This document shows positions 8,787 to 17,336 of a stretch of 64,000 nt of DNA, one piece after another (the first letter of the stretch is position 1; every line of letters begins with the position of its first letter). Location of the stretch: positions 1 to 64,000 of the forward strand of contig NZ_BBPI01000087.1 of the NCBI RefSeq assembly GCF_000787715.1, written 5' to 3'. The translations under genes and the position numbers were made by a program. The notes beneath the pieces are model-generated. The model did no database searches and was not told where the DNA came from. It saw nothing but the letters and a program-made list of their open reading frames with translations. Source of the stretch: Sphingomonas parapaucimobilis NBRC 15100 (GTDB lineage Bacteria; Pseudomonadota; Alphaproteobacteria; Sphingomonadales; Sphingomonadaceae).

Positions 8787-9722
8787 ATGACCTTTCCCCC
8801 TGAAGACCCGACCCTGCCCTTCGGCCTCGATGCGATCCGCGCCGCCGCGTCCGTGATCCGGAATGGCGGCATCGTCGCGGTGCCGACCGAGACGGTCTAT
8901 GGACTGGCCGCCGATGCGACCGACGCGAAAGGCGTGGCGCGCATCTATGCGGCCAAGGGGCGGCCTTCGTTCAACCCGCTGATCGTGCATGTCCCCGATC
9001 TGGCGACGGCGCAGACGCTGGCGGAATTCGATGACGACGCATTGGCGCTGGCGCGCGCCTTCTGGCCGGGGCCGCTGACGCTGGTGCGCCCGCTCAAGGC
9101 CGGGGCGGGCATCGCCTCGCTGGTCACGGCGGGGCTGGATACCGTCGCGATCCGGGTGCCGCGCCACCGTGCGATGCAGGCGTTGCTGATGGAAAGCGGC
9201 CGCCCGCTCGCCGCGCCGTCGGCCAATGCCAGCGGCGGGATCAGCCCGACGCGCAGCCCCCATGTCCGCGCCAGCCTGGGGCCGGACGTGCCGGTCATCG
9301 ACGACGGCGCGACCGAGGCGGGGCTGGAATCGACCATCGTCGCGGGCCGCACCATCCTGCGTCCCGGCCCGGTGACGGCCGCGATGCTGGCGCAAGTGCT
9401 AGGCGATGTGGAGCAAGGCCCGCAGGCCCCCGCCATCGTCACCGCGCCGGGTCAGCTCGCCAGCCATTATGCGCCTCGCAAGCCCCTGCGCCTGAACGTA
9501 ACGCACGCGGCGGCGGACGAATGGCTGATCGGCTTCGGCGACGTACGCGGGCAGGACAGCCTGTCGGAGCGCGGCGATCCGGTCGAGGCGGCGGCACGAC
9601 TGTTCGACGCGCTCCACCGCGCGGATGCGGGGGACCGCGCGAGGCTAGCGGTGGCGCCGATCCCCGACGAAGGGATCGGCGAAGCGATCAACGACCGGCT
9701 GCGGCGGGCCGCGACGCGATAG
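8787..9722 (+). CDS. L-threonylcarbamoyladenylate synthase, Sua5 type
   Basis: A 311-residue protein with an N-terminal YrdC/Sua5 catalytic domain (PTETVYGLAADA near residue 40; KGRPSFNPLIVHV; LAAPSANASGGISPT) and the extra C-terminal Sua5 domain (about residues 230-311, beginning after PGQLASHYAPRKPL). It makes threonylcarbamoyl-AMP for the t6A modification of ANN-decoding tRNAs. Length distinguishes Sua5 from the short TsaC form. A GGGGCG ribosome-binding site precedes the ATG. It is convergent with msrA, and a hairpin-forming repeat pair lies between. Confidence 0.93.
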   Translation: MTFPPEDPTLPFGLDAIRAAASVIRNGGIVAVPTETVYGLAADATDAKGVARIYAAKGRPSFNPLIVHVPDLATAQTLAEFDDDALALARAFWPGPLTLVRPLKAGAGIASLVTAGLDTVAIRVPRHRAMQALLMESGRPLAAPSANASGGISPTRSPHVRASLGPDVPVIDDGATEAGLESTIVAGRTILRPGPVTAAMLAQVLGDVEQGPQAPAIVTAPGQLASHYAPRKPLRLNVTHAAADEWLIGFGDVRGQDSLSERGDPVEAAARLFDALHRADAGDRARLAVAPIPDEGIGEAINDRLRRAATR

Positions 9723-9737
9723 AGGTCGGGGCGTGCC

Positions 9738-9756
9738 GCTTCGACTTCGCTCAATG
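9738..9756 (-). repeat. Partial copy of the CTGAGCGAAGTCGAAG repeat
   Basis: A degenerate half copy (CTTCGACTTCGCTCA core) of the dispersed repeat family lies just downstream of the Sua5-type gene and close to a full inverted pair. Confidence 0.5.
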
Positions 9757-9780
9757 CGACCGGGACTTACATCCCGCCCT

Positions 9781-9884
9781 CCGTTCAGCCTGAGCGAAGT
9801 CGAAGGCCAAGGGGCTACCGACACCCCGAGGGCATTTTGGGCGGAGGTCTACGCGTGGCCTTCGACTACGCTCAGGCTGAACGG
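9781..9884. repeat. Head-to-head pair of the dispersed 28-bp repeat
   Basis: Two copies of the CTGAGCGAAGTCGAAG repeat (9781-9808 and 9857-9884) face each other across a 48-nt spacer. They pair over about 28 bp with one mismatch. The pair sits between the convergent 3' ends of the Sua5-type gene and msrA, so as RNA it would form a long hairpin in either direction, consistent with a bidirectional terminator or transcript-end stabiliser. Confidence 0.75.
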
Positions 9885-9923
9885 AGGTGGGATGGAAGGT
9901 TAGGAACCACCCGCCCCAATTCT

Positions 9924-10463
9924 TTACGCCGTCACCGCCTTCGACCGGGCGGCGAAGCTCTTGCGCAGCTTCTGCAGCTTGGGCGGGATCACCGCCATGC
10001 AATAGGGGTTCGACCGCCCCGACGTTTCCCAATAATCCTGATGGTAATCCTCCGCCGGATACCACTCGGCCATCGGCTCGATCGTCGTCACGACAGGCTT
10101 GTCCAGCCCGGCCTGGGCGCGTTCCAGGGCTGCCTTCATCGCGGCCTCCTGCGCCTCATCCGCCGGGAACATCGCCGAGCGATATTGCGTGCCGACGTCG
10201 TTGCCCTGGCGATTGAGCTGCGTCGGGTCGTGCGTCGCGAAATAAATGTCGAGCAGATCGCCCAGCGCCAGCTGCTCGGGATCGAAACCGATGCGGATCG
10301 CCTCGGCATGGCCGGTATCGCCGCCGCACACCTGCTTGTAGGTCGGGTTGGGCACGGTGCCGCCGATATAGCCGCTTTCGACCGATTCGACCCCGATCAC
10401 GTCCTTGAACACCGCCTCGGTGCACCAGAAACAGCCCCCGGCCAGCGTTACATATTCGGTCAC
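9924..10463 (-). CDS. msrA: Peptide methionine-(S)-S-oxide reductase MsrA
   Basis: A 179-residue MsrA with the active-site motif GGCFWCTEAVF (catalytic Cys11, second Cys14) at the N-terminus and family blocks SGYIGG, YKQVCGGDTGHAEA and RNPYCMAVI-like (SNPYCMAVIPPK). It reduces methionine-S-sulfoxide in proteins using thioredoxin. Length is normal; there is no signal peptide, so it is cytoplasmic. It is divergent from galE. Confidence 0.95.
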   Translation of the reverse strand: MTEYVTLAGGCFWCTEAVFKDVIGVESVESGYIGGTVPNPTYKQVCGGDTGHAEAIRIGFDPEQLALGDLLDIYFATHDPTQLNRQGNDVGTQYRSAMFPADEAQEAAMKAALERAQAGLDKPVVTTIEPMAEWYPAEDYHQDYWETSGRSNPYCMAVIPPKLQKLRKSFAARSKAVTA

Positions 10464-10542
10464 TCGGAATCTCCTTGTCGTCTTGTATGCATAGATAGGA
10501 AGCGGCTAGGCCACGGCAATCCAGCGACTTGAGGCAAAAGTG

Positions 10543-11547
10543 ATGGCGACGATCGACGGCAAGGTGATGGTGACGGGCGGCGCCGGTTATATCGGCAGCC
10601 ATGCCGTGCTGGCGCTGCTGGATGCAGGCTATGAGGTCGTCGTGCTCGACAATCTGGTCACCGGCTTCGACTGGGCGGTCGATCCCCGCGCCTCGCTGGT
10701 CGTCGCCAATGTCGCCGACGACGACGCGGTGCGCGCCGCGATCCGCGAGCACAAGGTCCGCGCGATCATGCACTTCGCCGGGTCGATCATCGTGCCCGAG
10801 TCGGTCACCGACCCGCTCAAATATTATCGCAACAACACCGCCGCCAGCCGCTCGCTGATGGAAAGCGCGGTGGCCGAGGGCGTCGGCCACTTCATCTTCT
10901 CCTCGACCGCCGCCACCTATGGCACGCCCGAGCGGGTGCCGATCAAGGAAAGCGATCCCAAGGCGCCGATCAACCCGTACGGCATGTCCAAGCTGATGAC
11001 CGAGATCATGCTGAAGGACGTCGCCGCCGCGCATCCGATCAACTATTGCGCGCTGCGCTACTTCAACGTCGCGGGCGCCGATCCGCAAGGGCGCTCGGGC
11101 CAGTCGACGGTCGGTGCGACGCATCTCATCAAGATCGCGGTCGAAGCGGCGATCGGCAAGCGTGAGGCGGTCGGCGTCTATGGCACCGACTTCGCCACCC
11201 GCGACGGCACGGGCGTGCGCGACTATATCCATGTCTCGGACCTTGCCGCCGCGCATGTCGCCGCGCTCGAACTGCTCATCGAGCGGCCGGGTGAGAGCCA
11301 CACGCTCAATTGCGGCTATGGCCGTGGCTTCTCGGTCCTCGAAGTGCTGGACGCGGTCGACCGCGTGACCAACCGGACGATCGAGCGCCGGATGGAAGGC
11401 CGCCGCGCGGGCGATCCGGCCGAGCTGGTCGCGGACAATGGCGCGATCCTCGCCACCCTGCCCTGGCGGCCCGAACGCGACGATCTGGAAGGCATCGTCC
11501 GCGACGCGCTGGCCTGGGAGCGCAAGCTGGCCGAGATGGGCCGCTAA
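10543..11547 (+). CDS. galE: UDP-glucose 4-epimerase
   Basis: A 334-residue extended SDR enzyme interconverting UDP-glucose and UDP-galactose. The NAD-binding motif TGGAGYIGSH is at the N-terminus, the catalytic pair is in NPYGMSKL (Tyr, Lys) with the upstream Ser in SSTAATYG. The ATG at 10543 is preferred; an adjacent in-frame GTG at 10540 is possible. The GAGG at 10531-10534 serves as ribosome-binding site. The next gene starts 5 nt downstream, so the two are probably one transcript. Confidence 0.93.
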   Translation: MATIDGKVMVTGGAGYIGSHAVLALLDAGYEVVVLDNLVTGFDWAVDPRASLVVANVADDDAVRAAIREHKVRAIMHFAGSIIVPESVTDPLKYYRNNTAASRSLMESAVAEGVGHFIFSSTAATYGTPERVPIKESDPKAPINPYGMSKLMTEIMLKDVAAAHPINYCALRYFNVAGADPQGRSGQSTVGATHLIKIAVEAAIGKREAVGVYGTDFATRDGTGVRDYIHVSDLAAAHVAALELLIERPGESHTLNCGYGRGFSVLEVLDAVDRVTNRTIERRMEGRRAGDPAELVADNGAILATLPWRPERDDLEGIVRDALAWERKLAEMGR

Positions 11548-11552
11548 AGCCG

Positions 11553-12392
11553 ATGCGACTGCGCTCGCTCCTCTTCGTACCCGGCGATCGGCCCGAGCGG
11601 ATGGCCAAGGCGATGGGGACGGGCGCGGATGCCCTGATCCTCGACCTGGAGGATGCGGTCGCCCCCGATGCCAAGCCGCGCGCGCGCGGAGAGGTGGCGC
11701 GGTTCCTCTCCCGCCCCCGCGACACGGCCGCGCAGCTGTTCGTGCGGATCAATCCGATCGACGGCCCGCTGGCGACCGACGATCTGGCCGCGATCCTGCC
11801 CGCCCGGCCCGACGGCATCGTCCTTCCCAAGGCCGAAGGGCTGGTCAGCCTGCACGCACTGGCGGCGCGCGGGGTGACGCATATCCCGATCCTGCCGATC
11901 GTCACCGAGACGCCGATGGCGCTGTTCCGGCTGCACGAATATGCGGGGTCGAGCCTGCCACTGACCGGCCTGACCTGGGGCGCGGAGGATTTGCCCGCCG
12001 CGATCGGGGCGACCACCTCGCGCGAGGCGGACGGCAGCTATACCGCGCCCTATCAGCTGGCGCGCTCGCTGACCCTGTTCGGTGCGCATGCCGCCGGGAT
12101 CGCCGCGATCGAGACCGTCTATCCCGACTTTCGCGATCTGGACGGGCTAGCCGCCTATGCGGCGCGGGGCAACCGGGACGGCTTTACCGGCATGATGGCG
12201 ATCCACCCGGCGCAGGTGCCCATCATCAACGCCGCCTTCACCCCCTCCGCGGAGGATATCGCGCGGGCACAGGCGATCGTCGATCTGTTCCTGGCCAATC
12301 CGGGCGCGGGCGCGCTGCAGCTGGATGGCAAGATGGTCGATGCCCCGCATCTGAAGGCGGCCCATGCTTTATTGGCGCGCGCCGCCCCATGA
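11553..12392 (+). CDS. HpcH/HpaI aldolase/citrate lyase (CitE-like) family protein
   Basis: A 279-residue CitE-like TIM-barrel enzyme with the family landmarks RSLLFVPGDRPERM, LDLEDAVAPDAK, VRINPIDG, WGAEDLPAAIGA and the C-terminal IHPAQV block. Metal-binding Glu and Asp of the family lie in the TWGAED segment. Relatives cleave or make malyl-CoA-type thioesters. No citrate lyase alpha or gamma subunits are near, so it is not part of a classical citrate lyase. It follows galE by 5 nt and its 3' end overlaps the convergent PAP2 gene by 24 nt. Confidence 0.85.
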   Translation: MRLRSLLFVPGDRPERMAKAMGTGADALILDLEDAVAPDAKPRARGEVARFLSRPRDTAAQLFVRINPIDGPLATDDLAAILPARPDGIVLPKAEGLVSLHALAARGVTHIPILPIVTETPMALFRLHEYAGSSLPLTGLTWGAEDLPAAIGATTSREADGSYTAPYQLARSLTLFGAHAAGIAAIETVYPDFRDLDGLAAYAARGNRDGFTGMMAIHPAQVPIINAAFTPSAEDIARAQAIVDLFLANPGAGALQLDGKMVDAPHLKAAHALLARAAP

Positions 12393-13100
12393 CCGGCGGG
12401 CGGCCGCCGTCGCCCACCACCAGCCCAACGCCCAGAGCGTTCCGAAGCACCAGCCCGCCGCCACGTCCGACGGCCAGTGTACGCCCAGATAGACGCGGCT
12501 GCCCCCGATCGTCCCGACCAGCAGCACAGCGATCGCGACGATGGCATAACGCACCCGGCGATGGTCGGTCAGCTGCGTCGCCAGCGCCGCCAGCGTCAGA
12601 TAGACCATCGCGCTGCCCGCTGCATGGCCGCTGGGGAAGCTGGCATTGTGGACATCGACCCAGTGCGCCACCAGATCGGGGCGCGGGCGGGCGACCATCA
12701 GCTTCACCCAGGTCACGACCGCGCCGCCGCTGATACCCGAAAGCGCCGTCATCAGCGCCAGCAGCCACCATCCCCGCGCCAGCAGCAGGATCACCGCACC
12801 CGCCACCATCAGGACCAGCGTCGGGACGCTGCCCAGCGCCGTGAAATCCTCCGCCACGGCGCGCAATTTGTCCGACGAGGCATGGATCCGCAGACCGGTC
12901 AGGATCGCGCGGTCCCAGGCAAAGGGCCAATGATCCACCGCCACCCCGAAGAGTAGCAGCAGCGCAAGCGCCATCGCCACCGCCGCCACCCCGCGCAGTG
13001 CCATCGGCATTGCCGACAGGCGCGACGGCGCAGCGAGCGGCGAGTCATGCGATTCGTCGCGCGACGAATCGCTGCCCGAAAAACGGGTCCGGTCGATCAT
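12369..13100 (-). CDS. PAP2-family membrane phosphatase
   Basis: A 243-residue polytopic membrane protein of the phosphatidic acid phosphatase type 2 family. All three signature blocks are present: KLMVARPRP, FPSGHAAGS and SRVYLGVHWPSD, whose His residues and Arg form the active site facing the periplasm. About six hydrophobic segments follow a polar N-terminus of about 35 residues. Probable substrates are lipid pyrophosphates or phosphatidate; the sequence does not decide between them. Confidence 0.9.
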   Translation of the reverse strand: MIDRTRFSGSDSSRDESHDSPLAAPSRLSAMPMALRGVAAVAMALALLLLFGVAVDHWPFAWDRAILTGLRIHASSDKLRAVAEDFTALGSVPTLVLMVAGAVILLLARGWWLLALMTALSGISGGAVVTWVKLMVARPRPDLVAHWVDVHNASFPSGHAAGSAMVYLTLAALATQLTDHRRVRYAIVAIAVLLVGTIGGSRVYLGVHWPSDVAAGWCFGTLWALGWWWATAAARRSWGGARQ

Positions 13101-13342
13101 GGAAATTGCCTCACCATGCCCCGCCTTTGTGGCGAATGCCCCTGAAGGGCAAGGGGATCAGGCTTCAAGACTGGGCCAGACACCGATTTCGTCGCCGCCA
13201 AGCCGTTGAATGACCGGAAACTAATCCGGAAGCGGCGCGATCAATCAGTGTCATTCGAAAAATGGGTTTGTTTGTTAACGCATTCTGTCTCATAAATGAG
13301 ACGCGCCAACGAAAATGATTGGCGGGAGAGGACTGCACCACC
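13101..13342. other. Intergenic region upstream of the smORF
   Basis: This 242-nt region between the divergent PAP2 gene and the smORF is AT-richer around 13250-13320. It contains the inverted repeat at 13287-13302. No other coding signal is seen. Confidence 0.5.
13287..13302. promoter_or_regulatory. Operator-like inverted repeat
   Basis: GTCTCATAAATGAGAC has 7-bp arms around a 2-nt centre, in an AT-rich patch 41 nt before the smORF start codon. TTGTTA at 13272-13277 lies upstream and could be a -35 hexamer. The arrangement looks like a repressor site over a promoter; the regulator is unknown. Confidence 0.35.
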
Positions 13343-13468
13343 ATGGAAGAGCACGTGATTTCCCCGATCGATCGCCTGATGATCCTGACCGTCGGTGCGG
13401 TATCGAGCTGGCTGGCCGTCGGCGGCATCGCCGTCGGTGCGTCGAAGCTGATCAGGCACCTGATCTAA
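13343..13468 (+). CDS. Small membrane protein, 41 residues
   Basis: A short frame that I did not recognise as a known family. It has an acidic N-terminus (MEEHVISP), one predicted transmembrane helix rich in Gly/Ala/Val (LTVGAVSSWLAVGGIAVGAS) and a basic tail (KLIRHLI). A GGGAGAGGA ribosome-binding sequence precedes the ATG, an operator-like inverted repeat lies further upstream, and a hairpin follows the stop codon. That complete set of signals is why I call it a gene despite its length. Confidence 0.45.
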   Translation: MEEHVISPIDRLMILTVGAVSSWLAVGGIAVGASKLIRHLI

Positions 13469-13480
13469 GACAGGTAGGCG

Positions 13481-13512
13481 CAATCCCCGGCGCTTTCAGC
13501 GGCTGGGGATTG
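13481..13512. terminator. Hairpin between smORF and glycosyltransferase gene
   Basis: CAATCCCC and GGGGATTG form an 8-bp stem enclosing a further short stem (CGCT/AGCG). It lies 12 nt after the smORF stop codon and between two convergent genes, so it may serve both. There is no T-run. Confidence 0.5.
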
Positions 13513-13547
13513 CCACAGGGAACGGCGCATGCCCGGCGATGATCGGA

Positions 13548-14627
13548 TCAGTCCCGGTCATGGCCCTGCCCGGTCCGATAGACACGGCGCGCCATACCGA
13601 TCGCGCGCCATCGCAGCAGATCGTCGACACCGGCATAGCCCAGTCCCAGATGCGGCGGCCGCGATGCCAGCACATCGCCCAGCGTGACCTTTCCGCCCCG
13701 CAGCGCAGCGCGTGCCAGTTGCCGCCAGCGCCGCGCGGTTTCCCACCGGATCAGCGTCAGGCTCTGCGCATCGGGCGCGAACCGCTCGACGAACGCGCCC
13801 TGGAGCTGCGCGATCGCCTGCCCCAGGCGGCGCAGGGTCGCGCCGTCGGGGATCGGCACGCCCCCCATATTATGCTGGACCAAGAGGCGCGCCACCTCGC
13901 CCGCATCGTCGCCAAACAGCGGCGCATGCGCCTCGGCCAGGACGCGCGTCGCGCTGGCGCGCATCATCGTCGTGAACCGCTTCGACGCGCCGCCTTCGTG
14001 CTGGCGATAGATCAGCAGCGGCTCGTCCAGCCGCGCGATGCGCCCGAATGCGACGATGCGGTGGTACAGGTCGAAATCCTCGGCATAGAGGATTTCGGGC
14101 CGGGTGAACGGGTCGAGCCGCCGCGCGGCATCGGCGCGGACCATCACCGTCGACCATGCCAGCGGATTTTCGATCCAGCTCAACCAAGCGACCAGATCGG
14201 GCGTGGTATGCGGCGCATAGTCCATGGGCAACACGCGCTGCCCGACCAGCTGCTCGGTCTGGGTCCCGGCCAGCACGATATCCGGGCGCGCCTCCAGAAA
14301 GGCGACCTGCCGTGCCAGCCGTTCGGGGCGACACAGATCGTCCTGGTCCAGCCCCGCCAGATAGCGCCCCCGCGCCTCGGCAAATCCGCGATTGCGTGTC
14401 TTCACCGGGCCGCCATTGACGGCATTCTCGATCAGGCGAACCCGGGGATCGGGCCAGTTCCGCACCAGTTCGCGGGTGCCGTCCGACGAACAGTCGTCGA
14501 CGACCAACGCCTCCCAGGCGGTGAGCGTCTGGTCGCCCAGGCTCGCCAGCGTTTCGCCGATCAGCGATGCGCCGTTATAGGCGGGGATGACGACGCTGAC
14601 GACAGGATCGGCGACCGGATCGCTCAT
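13548..14627 (-). CDS. Family 2 glycosyltransferase
   Basis: A 359-residue GT-A fold glycosyltransferase: nucleotide-binding start VSVVIPAYNGASLIGETL, acidic segment VVDDCSSDGT and the metal-binding region LAGLDQDDLCRPERL. The C-terminal third is a helical region with no membrane segment seen. Its start overlaps the upstream aminotransferase/oxidoreductase fusion gene by 4 nt (ATGA), so the two are translationally coupled and probably act in one glycan or natural-product pathway. Donor and acceptor are not evident. Confidence 0.88.
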   Translation of the reverse strand: MSDPVADPVVSVVIPAYNGASLIGETLASLGDQTLTAWEALVVDDCSSDGTRELVRNWPDPRVRLIENAVNGGPVKTRNRGFAEARGRYLAGLDQDDLCRPERLARQVAFLEARPDIVLAGTQTEQLVGQRVLPMDYAPHTTPDLVAWLSWIENPLAWSTVMVRADAARRLDPFTRPEILYAEDFDLYHRIVAFGRIARLDEPLLIYRQHEGGASKRFTTMMRASATRVLAEAHAPLFGDDAGEVARLLVQHNMGGVPIPDGATLRRLGQAIAQLQGAFVERFAPDAQSLTLIRWETARRWRQLARAALRGGKVTLGDVLASRPPHLGLGYAGVDDLLRWRAIGMARRVYRTGQGHDRD

Positions 14628-17116
14628 GCCGCCACGCTGCTCCGGGCCGCCGCATCGCTACCAAGCAGCTGGTCGACGATCATCTGGCCGACATCATTCT
14701 GCCAGAGCCACAAGCCATTGGCCTGCCCCCGGAAACTCTTCTCCCCGCCCAGCGCGCCCCAGGGTACGAAACCGGCGGAAAGGCCGATGCCATAGACGCC
14801 CGGCACCGGCCGATCCTGGTCGTCGAGGATACGGCAATGCCGGTCGACCATCGGCCGCCCCGTGCGATGGGCGAGTGCGATGGGCTGCCCGTTCGCGTCG
14901 AACAGCGGCAGCGCGCGCGGGCGATAACCGAGCGCGCCCACCACCAGATCGGCCTCGCCGATGAACCGACGCGCCTCGGCATCGTCCTCTCCCGCGATCC
15001 GGTGGAGGCGCAGGCGCGGGTCGGGTGTCCGTCCGCCCAAGCCCAGCATCCGCATCACCAGTTCGCGCGACTCCAGCCGAAGCCCGGCGAGGCGCAGCAC
15101 GAACCCGCTGACCGGGCAGATATCGTCGGGCGTATAGTCGGTAAAACCTTCCGCCGCCGCCGCCTCGACCGACGGGAAGAAGGGCTTGGGCGGGGTCCGC
15201 ACCATCAGCGTGATCGCGCCCGCCCCCCAGGGCAGGTCATGGCATTTGAGCAACTGCACCGCCGAGGCCAGGGCGCTGGTCGAGGCCCCGACGATCACCA
15301 CGCGCGGCGCGCGCCGGTCGGCCAGTCGTGCCGCCACCGCCTCTACCCCGCCACGCCGCAACAGCAGGTCGGAGCGCATCAGCCGGTCCCCCGCCTGCTC
15401 GCCCAGGGTCGCGCCCGCGACCCTCTTGTCCGCGACATGCGCGTCGGTCTGGTAGCCGCCGGTCGCCACGACCAGATGGCGCGATGTCAGCACGCGCTGC
15501 CCTTCGCGGCCGACAATGGTGGTCCGCCAAAGCCCGTCCGCCGTGGCCTGGGCGCTCAGTGCCTCGGTATCGGTGCGGATTTCGCCGCCATGCGCCGTCA
15601 CGATGCCGCGCAGCCGCTGCGCGGTCGCCGCCAGCAATGGCGCGGTCTCCGCCAGCGGCGCGCCCAGCGCCCCGCAATGCCGCGCCATCATCTGCCCGGC
15701 CGGATGCGCCTCCAGTGCGGCGAGTTCGGGATAGGGATTGCCGCGCACCGCCGACAGGAAGGTTTCCGCCGTGGTATCCGAACGGATCGCATAGCCGCCC
15801 AGCGCCCCCGGCCCGATGCGGGGCGACCGTTCGACCAGGACCAGTCCGTCCCCGGCCAGCCGCTCCAGCAATCCCTTCTTGCTCGCGGCGGTCAACACGG
15901 CGGTGCCCGCCGGTCCGCCGCCGATCATCACGCAGCCCAGCGCGGCGTCACCATGGGCCTGCCCAGGTCCTGACCCGGCATCGGCCGCGACCTTCGCGAT
16001 CGCACGCATCAGCCGCCCGGCCACGATCGTCGCATCGCCCGGCCGCATCGCATCGGTGATCGGCAGACTGAGCATCCGCGCCGAAACGGCATCCGCCACC
16101 GGCGTCGGCTCGACCAGCGCCGTGTCGCGGAACAGCGCCTGCTCGCCCAGATGCGGGCTGAAATACTGCCCCGTCCCGACCCCGTCCGCCGCCAGGGCTC
16201 CGGCGATGGTGTCCCGGCGCGATGCCAGTTCGGGGGGAAGCAGCACCGGCATGAACTGCGTCGCCTGCCGCTTCGCCGTCATGCGCTGAACGGTGAGGTC
16301 GGGCAGCGCCGCGCGATATTCGCGGTCCAGCGCGGCGCGGGCGTCGCAGATCGAATCGAGTTCGGCCAGCTTGCTGCGCGCCATCAGGCCCAGTATCTCG
16401 GGCATCTTGGCGTTGATGCCCGGCAGAGTCGCGTGGCGCCCGCTCTCGAAACCGAAATTCACCATCGCGCGCAGCTGGTCGATCCGCTCGACATCGCCGC
16501 TATAGACCAGCCCGCCCTCACCGACCGAAAAGGTCTTGGTCGCATGCATCGAATAGACCAGCGTGAAGGGCGCACCCGTGCCGAAGCCCCGCCCCGCCGC
16601 GTCCTGCGTCCCCAGCGAGGCCGCCGCGTCGATGACGACCCCGACCTCGTACCGCCGTGCCAGCCAGGCATAGCGGTCCAGATCGATGACCGTGCCGAAG
16701 GTCGCATAGGGCACGATGACGCCGATCCGGCCGCCATGCTGCGCCAGCATCCGCTCTTCCTCGGCCGCGTCGGCGGTCCAGTCCTGCGGGTCGATATCGA
16801 CGATCAGGGGGGTAAGCCCGGCCCAGATCGCCGCCTGCGCCGTCGCAGCAAAGGTCATGGCGGGCATCATCGCAAGCGTGCCAGGGCGGGGATGCAGCCC
16901 CGCCGCCTGCCGGATGGCGATCATCAGGCCCAGCGTCGCATTGCCGACCGCCAGCGCCGCACCGCGCCCGTCGAACAGCCGTGCGACCATCTCGGCCTCC
17001 AACGCGCGGACCTCGGGGCCGTTATTGCTGAACTGGCCGGACGCCTCGATCCGCTTCAGGCCCTCCATCTGTTCGGACATCCGGGGCGGTCGCGGCGCGA
17101 TGAGCGGAAATTCCAT
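14624..17116 (-). CDS. DegT/DnrJ-type aminotransferase fused to an FAD-dependent oxidoreductase
   Basis: An 830-residue two-domain protein. Residues 1 to about 375 are a DegT/DnrJ/EryC1/StrS PLP-dependent sugar aminotransferase fold, with D163 (VVIDAAASLG) for the pyridine nitrogen and K194 in HATKTFSVGEGG for the Schiff base. After a short Gly/Ala linker, residues about 395-830 form a flavoprotein with a GGGPAG dinucleotide motif (399-404), a second nucleotide-binding site VVIVGASTSA (606-615) and a C-terminal ATG-like GxxxxxD segment (VYGIGLSAGF). The second half resembles FAD/NAD(P)-binding lysine/ornithine N-monooxygenase-like proteins. No frameshift is seen at the junction, so the fusion appears real. 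The pairing suggests formation and N-oxidation, or another redox step, on an amino sugar; the product is unknown. Confidence 0.85.
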   Translation of the reverse strand: MEFPLIAPRPPRMSEQMEGLKRIEASGQFSNNGPEVRALEAEMVARLFDGRGAALAVGNATLGLMIAIRQAAGLHPRPGTLAMMPAMTFAATAQAAIWAGLTPLIVDIDPQDWTADAAEEERMLAQHGGRIGVIVPYATFGTVIDLDRYAWLARRYEVGVVIDAAASLGTQDAAGRGFGTGAPFTLVYSMHATKTFSVGEGGLVYSGDVERIDQLRAMVNFGFESGRHATLPGINAKMPEILGLMARSKLAELDSICDARAALDREYRAALPDLTVQRMTAKRQATQFMPVLLPPELASRRDTIAGALAADGVGTGQYFSPHLGEQALFRDTALVEPTPVADAVSARMLSLPITDAMRPGDATIVAGRLMRAIAKVAADAGSGPGQAHGDAALGCVMIGGGPAGTAVLTAASKKGLLERLAGDGLVLVERSPRIGPGALGGYAIRSDTTAETFLSAVRGNPYPELAALEAHPAGQMMARHCGALGAPLAETAPLLAATAQRLRGIVTAHGGEIRTDTEALSAQATADGLWRTTIVGREGQRVLTSRHLVVATGGYQTDAHVADKRVAGATLGEQAGDRLMRSDLLLRRGGVEAVAARLADRRAPRVVIVGASTSALASAVQLLKCHDLPWGAGAITLMVRTPPKPFFPSVEAAAAEGFTDYTPDDICPVSGFVLRLAGLRLESRELVMRMLGLGGRTPDPRLRLHRIAGEDDAEARRFIGEADLVVGALGYRPRALPLFDANGQPIALAHRTGRPMVDRHCRILDDQDRPVPGVYGIGLSAGFVPWGALGGEKSFRGQANGLWLWQNDVGQMIVDQLLGSDAAARSSVAA

Positions 17117-17336
17117 CTGCCTCTCCCCCTGTAAACGGCCCGTCTTCTTTCATATCCGTCCTAAAAACCTCTTAGCACAAGAGGTTCGGGGGCACATGGT
17201 CCTTCGCGCCATCCCATTTCAGGAGAGTCGTCCTCCCGCTTCATACGGGTTCCGGCGCGCGCTGGCCCTTGGGTGATCTTTCTCCCGGGAACATTGGCGT
17301 CCTTTGTTCGATCGTTGATCTTCCGAAAAGCGAGCC

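Noticed and set aside
13165..13428. 87-codon minus-strand frame over the smORF region
   Set aside because: No signals and mixed composition; the plus-strand smORF has better support.
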